Assembly: GCA_015501595.1 (NCBI GenBank)
Contig: JADNRX010000044.1
Coordinates: 124,001 to 188,000, forward strand
Source of the DNA: Hymenopellis radicata
Lineage: Eukaryota; Basidiomycota; Agaricomycetes; Agaricales; Physalacriaceae
DNA length: 64,000 nt
Direction: 5' to 3'
The notes beneath the pieces were generated by a model. It saw only the letters and a list, made by a program, of their open reading frames with translations, had not been told where the DNA came from and ran no database searches. Made by a program: the position numbers and the translations under genes. Position 1 is the stretch's first letter. Every line of letters begins with the position of its first letter. Positions 26,901 through 36,800 of this stretch are shown piece after piece.

Positions 26901-27917
26901 ACCTTCTACGTCTCCGTCGATCTCATTGATATCCTTCCACGCAACGCTTGACATGTCAGCCATCCAGGAGGGACGACTTCCAAGTCCCAAGACAAGCGGC
27001 GCGTCCACATCGCCTACAAGTTCGACGATACGCTCCACCGGCGCGTTGTCGAGTCCCGGAAGGGGGCAAAACGCGTGTCCGGAGCGTAGGACGCCAAGGT
27101 ATCCGACATATAGTGCTGTCGATGGTGGTAGGGCAAGCGGAATGATGGATTTCTCTTCGCCAGGAATCATATGGCGAATGAATTTGGACAGCGCAGAACT
27201 TCTTCGATCCAATTCCGCATAGGTCATTGTTTGGCGCGCAGTAACATCGTCTGCAGCGCCGAGGAAATCAATTGCGATCGCCTCCGGGTGCATCGCGGCC
27301 TGCGCAAGGAAACCTTCGTGGAGAAGGGTGTATTTTTGAGTGGAGCTTGGGTACGGTCGCGGTGGGTAATTGAGAACCGAGAGTCCTTCGAAGTCCTTTA
27401 CTATATCTTGCGAAATAGGACCGCGGCAATTCTCGACGAGGTACATGTCCACGAGTTGACGGGCGAAGGAGTCCGGAATGTGCGCTTTCGAGTATGCTAA
27501 CGCAATGGATGAAGGTCTGACTTGCAAATGGAAGAGAATTGGCGCTTTAAGTGGTGGCGTGTCCTAAGAAAACCGTCAGATTGTTCAAAGCACATTGAAT
27601 GACTTGTTCACGTCTTCATTTCCGAACGAAAGTTTGGCCTCCACAGTCTCTAGGCCGGTCACATCCAACGCGTCGTAAGTCTTCAACGTCTCCGTCGTCT
27701 GACCTTCTTCCAAACCGTCAACCCACACAACGCTTCTATCTCCCAATAGAAACGCAAACTCCCCGGTCCTGCCTAGCAGTGCACGTAACGTCACGGCAAA
27801 GGCCGCTTCGCTCGCAAACGGTGTGGTTGAGGCGACCTTTATCACGCCTGCATCTGGCTGACCGACTTGCGGGAAGAGACATGGCATCGAAGTACGCGGC
27901 AGCGTCGCTTCCGTCAT
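11932..27917 (-). CDS. ferrichrome-type siderophore NRPS, A-T-C-A-T-C-A-T-C-T-C-T-C
   Basis: Giant nonribosomal peptide synthetase, probably making a hydroxamate (ferrichrome-class) siderophore in the cytosol. The start is ATG 27917 (exon 1 27917-27612, exon 2 from 27563) and the stop TAG 11934-11932, with dozens of ~50-nt introns. Domain order from motifs: A1 ([14 protein letters not shown] near 26790, [12 protein letters not shown] across the intron at 26340); T1 (LGVDSLRGV near 25490); C1 (HHALFDGG near 24790); A2 ([12 protein letters not shown] near 23120, [13 protein letters not shown] near 22480, LTGD near 22110); T2 (LGVDS near 21359); C2 (HHALYDG near 20560); A3, degenerate, about 19500-17700; T3 (LGIDSLTAI near 17334); C3 (HHAIYDG near 16735); T4 (LGIDSITSI near 15545); C4 (HHSLYDG across the intron at 14870); T5 (LGLDSVAAI near 13659); C5 (HHSTYDAWS near 12960). 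No thioesterase is present. In fungal NRPSs a terminal C domain usually releases or cyclises the peptide. Three A, five T and five C domains match SidC/Fso1-like ferrichrome synthetases. Product identity is inferred. Confidence 0.9.
17930..19520 (-). other. degenerate third adenylation domain of the NRPS
   Basis: This stretch has no long open frame, but exons joined at GT..AG borders restore an A domain. It runs: [17 protein letters not shown] (A1 motif), IFKSGN then [27 protein letters not shown] where TSGTTGxPKG is expected (A3 motif, near 18935), [18 protein letters not shown] (A4 region, near 18680), [12 protein letters not shown], then [12 protein letters not shown] at the place of YGPTE (A5, near 18280), [14 protein letters not shown] (A6) and [10 protein letters not shown] in place of RTGD (A7, near 17960). 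The join between 18470 and 18300 could not be resolved. Loss of the phosphate-binding loop and of the A7 aspartate, which binds the AMP ribose in active family members, argues that this domain no longer activates an amino acid. Confidence 0.7.
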
Positions 27918-28011
27918 AATATCTGGCGGTCCTGGACGCGTTACACAGAGAGAGGGTTTTGGGAGAGCGACGAAATAGGTTTACGAATCCCGATGCATCC
28001 ACCCTCATGAT

Positions 28012-28054
28012 TTATCAGATTAGCCTGGGTCTATCAGATTAAAAAAATCTTATC
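28012..28054 (-). promoter_or_regulatory. iron-GATA (SreA/Urbs1/Fep1-type) sites of the NRPS promoter
   Basis: Read on the minus strand, 28020-28012 is an exact ATCTGATAA, about 95 bp upstream of the NRPS start codon. A second copy with one mismatch, ATCTGATAG, lies at 28039-28031, and a plain GATAA core at 28054-28050. ATCWGATAA is the established recognition sequence of fungal iron-responsive GATA repressors, which shut siderophore genes off when iron is plentiful. The hexamer CCTGGG (28024-28029, + strand) sits between the two sites and recurs in the 40-kb promoter. Binding itself is inferred. Confidence 0.75.
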
Positions 28055-28696
28055 CGAATCTATTATGAAATAGCGACCTTCGGATGTTTTCGGTGCTTGA
28101 AGTTGGAGAGGCTTGGAGACCCTCATGGTCGTTCCGGCCTCTTGGGACGGTCGGTCGTCGTAGGTCGTCGTGCGAGGTCGTGCCTGGTCGTGCGCCATAT
28201 GCATGAGGCATAATAGAAGCGCCAGCGGATGGCAACAGTCTTCATTTCGGAGCCGCACTCAATGGACTTGTTCAATTGTTGCGACGTATACATGTAACCA
28301 GTGAGAGGTTGGAATACTTCCTCAATGTTGATGAAGTGCTGTCGACAGTGATGAGAGAGCTCTCAAAATTATGACATTGCATTGCGACATCAAGGCGTAT
28401 GTGGCATAGGCCGCAAAAGACCGAGTAAATGATTGAAGGACTCAAAACAGTCAGCTTGGCCATGGTCTCGGCCACCCTACCATGCTGAAGCTGAAGGCCA
28501 AGAGCATGAAGGTTGTACAACTCCTCGCAAGCGTGAATTGTCGAGCGGAAAAATCCCCTTGGAGTCGAGGGCTTCATAGATCCTATTAGCGCGAATGAAC
28601 ACGAGTATCGCATCGACACATATGGCATACTGCCGGTCATGGAAAAATTCCAGCATCGCGAGAAATACGTCAATTATCTTGAAGCGTAGACCTATT
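28055..28696. other. NRPS/COX11 gap with a possible coding fragment
   Basis: Lies between the NRPS promoter and the 3' end of COX11. On the minus strand, about 28700-28480, an open segment reads KIIDVFLAMLEFFHDRQYAI and continues hydrophobically; from about 28550 another frame gives IHACEELYNLHALGLQLQHG. The two look like one helical protein piece in two frames, perhaps the relic of a gene. I do not recognise it and saw no start codon or splice pair that makes a complete gene. Confidence 0.3.
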
Positions 28697-29643
28697 CTAT
28701 TTTTCTGCCTTTGGCGCATGTTCGTACTCGTCGAAGCCCAAAGACTTCTGTATCACGTCCTCCTGCGCGTCAGGTTCAAGCTGTCCGCGCTGATTTCGTC
28801 GCGCACTAGCACAGGTTCAAGACAATGTGGGACTCGTTGAATGGAGACATACCGGAAGAAGGTATACGACAGCACGACGTCCTCGACATCTCTACACGAG
28901 GGATCGTCGAGCATATCCTTGTCAATAAAGAATAGCAAAGGCATGTCGACCTCTTCGCCCGCTAAGAGCCTTTGCTCCTCAAAGCAAAAGCATTCCACCT
29001 TGGAAAAGTACGGCGCGACCTGTAGGACGTCAGCCAGCAGCTGACGGTGAAATGGGTGCACTGACTCGATCCGGTGTAACATTGTATGTTGCAATACCAA
29101 TAATGTCCTTGTTGGACGTGTTTTTAGCAGTGTAAAAGGCCAAGCTAGTCTCGCCTGGAAGGACGTTGACCGTCTTCTGTTGTGGCTTAAAAGTCCATGG
29201 AAGCTGTTCCGATCTGTCCGCGTTGAAATGGACCTTGATGCGGCGCGCGCCTTCAACCGGAACAAGACGCTCGGGCTCAAACCGCCCATTGCCGACTTTT
29301 GGTGTCCCAGCAAAGCCCGTCGCGGCACAGAACATGCGGTACAATGGCACAGAAGCATAGGACGCGCCCAGGGCTACGACTATCTTCGGAAAGAGGTCTT
29401 AACACGGGATATACAGACAAGTCTTATGCTCACGACAGCAGAGGTGTACAGGAGGAAACTATTATTCTTTCGACGGTGGAATTCCGCCATCTCCTGAGCA
29501 GTGGGGATGCGGCGGCGAGGACGTGGAGGGGTGGTCGACATTCGCCGCCACACATATGGTGGTAGGCATTTGGTTCTAAGATAGGAACGAGCAAACATGG
29601 AGGCCAGTCGTTGGCCAGTGACAAGGGGCAGTAGGACCGGCAT
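28697..29643 (-). CDS. COX11: cytochrome c oxidase assembly protein Cox11
   Basis: Mitochondrial inner-membrane copper chaperone that delivers copper to the CuB site of Cox1. Exons on the minus strand: 29643-29434, 29383-29066, 29019-28853 and 28805-28697, giving 267 residues. The N-terminus is Arg-rich and fits a mitochondrial presequence. One membrane segment spans the first intron (FLLYTSAV then IVVALGASYASVPLYRMFC). The C-terminal copper-binding domain has FAGTPKVGNGRFEPERLVPV, WTFKPQQKTVNVLPGE and the copper-ligand motif VECFCFEEQRL, then LSYTFFRAR and a charged tail. ATG 29643 gives a long leader; an internal Met 15 residues later is an alternative start. Confidence 0.95.
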
Positions 29644-30209
29644 TTCCGGCAGCGTTTCCCGATCACCGCTTGCCTTTTGGCGGCTCTTTGGCCAGACTCG
29701 TCACTCTAGACTGTACATGCACTATGGCAACGTGGCGCTTTCCCTTGGCTTTACCCCCGTAACATGCGCGATTCTGTGCTGCGCGCCTGGGACGGTGATA
29801 GCGCAGTTCACTGAGTTCAGGCCGCCGTGACGCGTGTTACTTCTCTAACTGACATAGACCCCAGAATCTTGGGTCAACTCCAACACGAATTCTGCATACA
29901 TTTCAACACCCATGTCTTTCTCGGTGTGGCCAAGGCGCCCCAAGTGTCTTATGTTTACGAGGACCTTTTAGACTCGTTCCTCAATTTCAACGTATCATCA
30001 TCACAATGGTGGGCAGTATTTTCCGACGAACCTTTCTTGTCTCCAACAAAGGTTTTCACGGTGACGCGGCGGCCTGCGTCTAAAAGTGGAATCTACAGAC
30101 TATAAAATGCTCATTGAGAGGTCGAGACACCCCACAAATCTTTCCTTCTCTGTTTCTCTCTTTCCAACTTAGCATTCCCTTGGCCCACATTCCCTTTTCC
30201 CTACGGGCA
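29644..30209. other. divergent promoter region, COX11 / secreted protein
   Basis: About 570 bp between the divergent COX11 (-) and secreted repeat-protein (+) genes. Open frames on the + strand (29597-29830, 29827-30105) resemble nothing known. A TATA-like element is annotated separately. Confidence 0.4.
30101..30107 (+). promoter_or_regulatory. TATA box of the secreted repeat protein gene
   Basis: A perfect TATAAAA lies 103 bp upstream of ATG 30210 and is followed by a pyrimidine-rich stretch (cttctctgtttctctctttcc), a common arrangement before highly expressed fungal secretory genes. Functional use is inferred. Confidence 0.5.
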
Positions 30210-32619
30210 ATGATCTCTCTCGCTCTTCTCTCGCTGTCCATGGTGTTGACCGTCATGGGCGACTCTTGGGGTCCGGCCTACTCTCTTGGGCCTACTAACT
30301 CGGCTATTATTGAGGCGACTACTACGTTCAACCCCGGAACACCTCCCTCGAATCCACAAAAGTAAGTTTTCGGCCGTACTTTTATTTCCTCAAGGAAGAA
30401 ACTAACGCGACGATGTAGCTACCTGTTCCTCTGGCCAGGTCTGCGCTCTTGTTCGCCTGTGCGTAGCACTACTTGACACGCGTCCTTCTAGGTATCAGTA
30501 ACAGCACGAGTGGATTGATTCAGTCTGGTGCTGATTCCACTGCTGACCAGAGCGGATAGTACGTCTGAGTTAAATATTTCCCTCGTAGCTTGGCTAACTG
30601 TTCTGCAGCTGTGGTGCAAGTTCAGATCAATGGTGTGTTATGGCAAGCTACTTTGGGTAAGTCGAATTCGAAGACGAGGCGTTTTGGCCTTATATCATGC
30701 TCACGAACACTCAGAGTCGTCGATGGGGCTACCACTCAACTGAACGGCGACATGGTTCCTGTGGATGCCAACACTGATATTACTATCAACTACAAGGTAC
30801 GAGTTCTCGCTACAGCTGGGGACTTGTACCAAGTCTTTTTTAGCTCGGGGACGATCAAGTTACGTGGACCCAAACGGTGACTGTCAACGGCGAAGTCATC
30901 TCTACCCTTGAGAGTTGTGAGTACGCTCATAATCTTCTGCGAAGCATTTGTTAACTGATTGTATAGACGACGGTCCTTTGTATAATGGTGGTTGGGGCAC
31001 TGGAACAGAATGTCAGTCTGACTGCACAGGCTCGACCTCTCCTCAAGTATGTCGGTTCCTCTGTCAGATGTTTCGTTCGTTGCTAATCAATCGTTCTAGT
31101 ATTACACGGACACGACCATCATCCTCATGGAAGCCGATGCAGACTTCTCTTCTACGCTTGGTATTGGTTCTGGCGTCGAAGCCTCCGACATGGTCACAAC
31201 CGACAACGGAAAGACCTGGACCATCGCGAGCATCACAATCCCTGCTATGATCGATGACGGATCCTCGTCGTCTTCCAGCACAGCTGCAGCCTTCGCGGCA
31301 TCTTCAGACGTTCCCTCCAGCTCCGTGTCTGGCGACACATCGGGTCATATACTTACACCTCGGAGTCTACTGGAGAGACTGTTAGTATTCCTAGTCCCTC
31401 TCAAGGGTCGACCGCCACGTTCAGCGGCGCAGGCCCGGAATCCACCTCCTCGTCCAACTCTAGTAGCGGAGGATTCCCCGGCTCATCTGGTGACTCAAAC
31501 TCTACCCAGTCCGGTGATCATGGATTCGGCGGAGGAGGAGGACACGGTGGACCTCAGGGCTCTGGAAACGGCACATTTGGCGGGGAGGGAGGGCCAGGCT
31601 CGAATTCCACCACGTCCATAGGCCTCGGTGAGGGCAATTCGACATCACTGCCGTCGCAAGGTTCTCCATCCGCATCGCTGAGCACAGCAGCAGCCTTCCC
31701 CGAAGCGTCTGCTTATGTCGCTGCCAGTAATGGTTCTGCCAGTGGCTCAGACTCCTCCGAAGGCTCGTATTCTTCTGAACTTGCTGGAGAAACTATCAGC
31801 ATCGCTACGGCCTCTAATTCGTTCCCGAGTGCGACGCTCAGTGGAGAGAGCCCGGCCGCTACAGGCACGTCGGAAGGCGGTTCCGACTCTTCCTCAGGCT
31901 CTCCCTTGGGAGGTGAAGGCAGTTCAAACTCGTCGTCTCCCTTTGGAGGTGAAGGCAGCTCTAACTCTTCGTCTCCCTTTGGTGGAGAAGGCAGCTCTAA
32001 CTCCTCTTCTCCCTTCGGCGGAGAAGGGAGCTCCAACTCTTCGTCTCCTTTCGGTGGGGAAGGGAGCTCCAACTCGTCTTCCCCCTTCGGAGGAGAAGGT
32101 AGCTCCAATTCTTCCACTCCATTCGGCGGAGAAGGAAGCACGAACTCTTCCTCTCCATTTGGCGGAGAAGGTAGTTCCAATTCGTCCTCCCCCTTCGGAG
32201 GAGACGGCTCTGAGTCCTCATCGGGATCATTTGGTGGCGAAGGAGGCGGTCCATCGGGTGGTGGCCAAGAAGGTGGCTGGTCATCGGAAGGAGGCGCGTT
32301 TCCATCAGGCAGCGGTACATTTGGAGGTGGCTTCGGCGGTGACGGGTCCAACTCAGCTTCAGGTAAGGCTCGTCTGCTCTCAGTCGTCACACAAATTGAC
32401 GCCATTTATACAGGGTTCGAACAAGGCTCATCCGCTACCTTTGGCGGAGCGATACCTACTGCTGTAGTGTCTGGTGCTGAAGGAAGCTTTACTGATACTC
32501 CTCTCAGTGCGTCGGGGGCATCAGTTCCAACTGGAAGCGCTGTATCAGTCTCGGCCAGTGCGGCAGGGGCTTACAGCACTGTTGGCATCCGTGGTCGCAC
32601 TTACCTGCGCAAGGTCTAA
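30210..32619 (+). CDS. secreted Ser/Gly-rich protein with 12-residue repeats
   Basis: The start ATG 30210 opens a signal peptide (MISLALLSLSMVLTVMG). Short exons follow (30210-30361, a 20-nt exon 30419-30438, then several more), encoding a folded ectodomain with FLWPGISNSTSG, SCGASSDQWCVMASYFG, DITINYK and VTWTQTVTVNGE, plus paired cysteines (TECQSDC). I do not know the family; the pattern suggests a secreted carbohydrate-related fungal protein. After about residue 230 the chain becomes low-complexity Ser/Gly/Thr, with tandem repeats of GGEGSSNSSSPF at 31906-32200. A 51-nt intron lies at 32362-32412. The C-terminus is polar (GRTYLRKV), so a GPI anchor is unlikely. The frame changes near 31325-31365. 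An atypical 41- or 56-nt intron ending at 31365, or one missing base, would restore it. Confidence 0.65.
31906..32215 (+). repeat. 36-bp tandem repeat encoding GGEGSSNSSSPF
   Basis: Eight nearly identical 36-bp units followed by a diverged ninth (GGDGSESSSGSF). Each unit encodes GGEGSSNSS(S/T)PF. Third positions vary between units (tct/tcg/tcc, ggc/ggt/gga) while the amino acids stay the same, which suggests selection on the protein. Copy number of such arrays often varies between strains. Confidence 0.9.
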
Positions 32620-32974
32620 TTGCCGACCAACGCTAAAACGTGTGCGCTGAGCGCCCAAGAGTGTGTGTTCTGCGAACATGTGCTTACATTTTCACGACAT
32701 GGATCATTCGCTGGCGGATGACAATGACACAAGTAACGCTTTTCCCATCTTCGCATCTTGTTCTCGGTCATCTCCATGTATCGTTGTAGTCCTTTCCCAA
32801 TTACATTCTTGCTTCAGTACTCGTTCAATTTTGCGAGATCCATTGGACTTGACAAACGGGCGAGTCGGCCCGTGTTCCGAGGCATGGGATCCAGCTCAAC
32901 CCCATTCGGACATCTGAGGGTTTGCTGTGCGCCACAACAAGTAGGCGCCTCTCTCTGTTGGACCTCCCGTATAG
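32620..32974. other. intergenic, Yippee promoter
   Basis: About 350 bp between two plus-strand genes. Short open frames only. It should contain the 3' UTR of the repeat protein and the Yippee promoter. Confidence 0.35.
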
Positions 32975-33510
32975 ATGGCGTCACCCTCAGCAGATACCAA
33001 GACTCAAGTTATACAGACGTACGCGGGTCATCCCATCTATTCATGTTCGAAATGCTCTTGCGTCATTGTTCGTTATCTGGTTCGCAGGTCGACCACTCAC
33101 TCACTTCTTTATTGGCTAGGCCCTTCAGGACGAGCTCATTAGCAAGGCATTCTCAGGTCGCGATGGCCGTGGATAGTCAGTCACTTTGACCTACCAGTTG
33201 ATGCTATGATTCTGACCTCTTTGGTAGTCTCATCTACTCTGCAACCAACGTCAAACTTGGACGGAAAGAGGAACGCGCTTTGCTGTAGGTGTATGTTCCT
33301 TCTGTTAGATCTGTCATCTCAGTCGTTCGTAGAACGGGAACGCATACTGTTCAAGACGTTTTCTGCGTCGGTTGCAACGACAGGTTGGGTTGGTTCTATC
33401 ACAAGGCAGCAGATTTCTCGCAGAAGTACAAAGAGGGCAAGTACCTTTTGGAACGTGAGAAGCTGATTAAGGAGAACCAATGGTCCTTAGACGATGGCGA
33501 GGACCAATGA
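32975..33510 (+). CDS. Yippee-domain zinc-binding protein
   Basis: Small zinc-binding protein of the Yippee/Mis18/cereblon fold. Exons 32975-33067, 33120-33175, 33228-33284 and 33333-33510 join in frame to 127 residues, a normal Yippee length. The start ATG 32975 gives MASPSADTKTQVIQTYAGHP. The two metal-binding pairs are CSKCSC (an exon-1 Cys-x2-Cys) and VFCVGCNDRLGW (exon 4). Between them come LQDELISKAFSGRDGRG, YLIYSATNVKLG and the family signature THTVQDV; KYKEGKYLLE follows the second pair. The molecular function of fungal Yippee proteins is poorly defined; animal members act in nuclear and E3-ligase contexts. Confidence 0.9.
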
Positions 33511-33851
33511 AGCTAATGTCAACTACTAGCTGTCCATATGTAAAGTTCCAAGCCTATGTTAATGTATAATCGATTCATGTTGTACGGATTCCGTTGCTCC
33601 CCTTTACACATACCTTTCAGAGTCTCGGAAGTCGTGCGAGGCGGATAAGGGTCGTACGTACTCAGGTTAATACTGGGTTGATTTGGGGTTGATAGACCGT
33701 GACGCCGCTTATTCACCCCAGAGCTCTCAATTCTTCTGCACTAATGACTGACACTGGATCAGCTTGAAGCCAATGAACGGTAGAAGTATATTAAACGAGG
33801 CAAGAATCATTCTCTTTTAATGTAGGTCTAAAACATCGTCTGCAGCAGCTT
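33511..33851. other. convergent 3' region, Yippee / ABCC transporter
   Basis: About 340 bp between the 3' ends of the convergent Yippee (+) and ABCC (-) genes. No gene seen; presumably both 3' UTRs. Confidence 0.35.
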
Positions 33852-36800
33852 TCACTGCTTTTCGTACAACGCGCCGAACAGCGAGTCGCTAGTTTTGAGG
33901 AGAGTAGCAGGGGCCCCGCTTTCCACGACACTTCCGTTGTCCATGACCATCACTTGGTCATAATCGACGATCGTGGAGATGCGATGAGCAACTGATATCA
34001 CTGTAACGTCGCGCAGATTAGTTGAAAGGACATCCAACAAGCGCTTGTCTGTCGTGGAATCCATACTAAACTGAGTTAGCTACGATCGGTTTCAAGCAAA
34101 CTAGCATCCCTCACCTCGATGACGCTTCGTCAAGTACAACGATCTTGCGCTTTTGTAACAGCACTCTGGCGATGCATAGAAGTTGTCGCTACCGGTAGTC
34201 AGCATACAGCCGAGCGACGACGAAAAAGACAAACACACCTCTCCTGCGGAGAACTCCGAACCGTCTGCCTGTATGACAGTGTCTAGTTTGGATTCGAGTG
34301 CACCCACGGAGGTGTCCATTCCCACGAGCTTCAGCGCATCCCAGATCTGATCGTCCGTGACATCCGATGCGCATCCAAGAGTGAGGTTATCCCGCATCGA
34401 AGTGTAGAGTAGGAACGGGGCCTGAGATACGGTGCTAAAGATGTGTGAGTAGAGCTTGGCACTCTTAGAGCATACGCACCTAATGGCCGAACGTAAGGTT
34501 GCGATTGGTATTGTCCGGATGTCGACCCCATCAATGAGGATTGAGCCCGTACAAAGCTCCGACCGACCGAGACCATTCAATAACGCAAATACGGTGCTGC
34601 TCTTGCCGCTCCTGCATGAAATATTATTATCCTGTATTCGCTATGACCAGTTGCATACATACCCTGTGCGACCACAGATCCCTAACTTCTCGCCACCTTT
34701 GAGCGAAAAGCTTAGATTCTTCAGTACCGGCGGTAGGTCGTCTCTTTTACAGAACATTGAGATACGTCCATATCCGTCAGTTGTAAATTCACTGACCCAT
34801 ATCTGAGATTGACGTTCCGGAACTCGATGGCTCCTTGAGAGGGCCATTCGGGGCTTGGAGCCTTCGTCAAACTGTCGTCACCACCCTCAGATTCAAGACG
34901 ATCCAGCTCGAAGATCCGCTCAATCGAAACCAAGCCGTTCTCGACACGCGTGTACGCCAAGAGTAGGTTGATCAATGTCTGCGAAAGTCCGACCAGCTGT
35001 GAGAGAGCGACTCCGAGATATCCACCAGAAGTCGAAGTGCGAAGTCCAACAGCCAAAGCGGCAATTGCAACTGCTAGAAAGGCCGTCAAGAAGTTCAGAG
35101 ATGTGCGTCTGTGAAAACATATCAGAATTGAGGTATCTGAGAAGGAAAAAAACAGACAAGAATCGAATGCCTGCGTATCTGTAATACATAGGCACTTGAG
35201 CACGATCGAGATGATGTAAACTCATATCCTTGAACAGCTTCTCAGCGCGGAAAGCACGAATGGTGACGAGACCTGTCAAAGTGCTGGTGAAAGCCGTATA
35301 GATCGGCGTTTTCGAGCTCATCGTTAATTGCTGCAGCTGACGTGAAGTCGCCTGAAGCCTTCGTCAGTGCCGTACTTGTCATGCGACGCGGGTACTTACC
35401 AGATAAACCCTTTGAAGGCAGTAGTATATGACAGCCAAGAACGGAATGGATATCGCCAGCCAGGGTACCTGTCGAATGCGTTTAGTAAACACTCAAATTC
35501 TTTGACATTTCTAAGCTTACGGCGATGAGAATGAGAACGATAGCACCAACTGTAAAGCCTCGTCATTTTCTAGAACTTCCAGGTGATGTGACTTGGCGTA
35601 CCAACATAGACAGCGGTGAACATGAGATCCTGAACGGCACGAGGGAACGCGAAGTCGACAATGAACATGTCGCTTGACCATCGGTTCTGTAGTTGCGCGA
35701 CCGGTGTCCGTTGGAAATAGGTGACAGGTGCCGCAAGTACAGCCGCGAGTTGACGTGCATGGATCACAAGCGAAGCATGCGTCGCAGTCTTTTGCGCGTA
35801 GACATAAAGCGTGGTAAAGGAGGCGATGAAGCACGTCACAGTAAACGCTGCGTAGCCTCCCAGCCAAGGGCCATGGGATGTCGAGGTGCTTTCCGACCAG
35901 TATTTGAGCAATACCTGCAATGCGTTGAATACTGGTTGAGAGACTCGGAATACTGGGAATCACTTGAAGACCAATCTGCATGGCAGTATACGTAACCAGG
36001 CAAGTCAAACAAAGTGTTAGCCTTTGCCACCCGCACTGTGGTCGATTTATCAGACATAACGTCGTAGATAACAAGAGTGAGCTTACCGCCCGGATATAGA
36101 AAATGTAAGGTGCCCATTTGCTAACTTTCGGAGCGTCCTTTCGGGAGTCTTTTCAGCGGGCTTCGCCTCCTTGTCCTTCAATGGCGCTGACGTCGCAGAT
36201 CTGACAACTACTTTTTCTTCCTTCACCTGATTATCCTCCACAGCATAGTGTTCTTCGCCAACATACCGAGCGACATCGAGATTACTGTCGCGAAGTTCCT
36301 GTAGCGAACCTTGAGCCACAACGGTGCAGGAATCGAGTATGATAATCCGAGCGGCAGATGAAAGATAGAGCACTGGATCAAAGATTAGCGATGTCCTCTA
36401 TGTCATGGCATATTACACGAACGATTGTGCGTTACAAGGAGGACAGACTTTCCGTGCAGTAAGCCGGTTGGGGAGAACAGTCCAGAGAATACCGACGCCG
36501 CGGTATGCGCATCCTGTCATCAACGTTTACAAGTCGTCACGAGCTGTGAGAGAAGTAAAACATTACCAAGGCTGAGAAACAGTCATCAAGTAAAGTAATC
36601 TCGCTGCGGGCGTACACCGCTCGAGCCAGGGACTGCATAGTCATAAGCAGAAGCCTCGGATTATGTGTAAAGGCAACGTACAATCCTCTGCTTCTGACCA
36701 CCACTCACAGAGCTACCACTGCCGCTTGTCATGACCGTCGTGTCACCATTGGCCATTTGCAAGAAATCTTCCTCAAGAGAACATGCTTGCACCACGGTTG

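Noticed and set aside
27582..27611. A 30-nt intron ending exon 1 of the NRPS
   Set aside because: Too short; the donor at 27611 (48-nt intron to 27564) keeps the frame and has a normal length.
31906..32215. CRISPR-like regular repeats
   Set aside because: Units are contiguous with no unique spacers, encode protein, and the genome is eukaryotic.
31713..32467. Long antisense and alternate-frame open frames (230 and 250 codons) across the repeat region
   Set aside because: They are shadows of the 36-bp repeat, whose period is a multiple of three and leaves all frames open. Their translations are low complexity with no domain.
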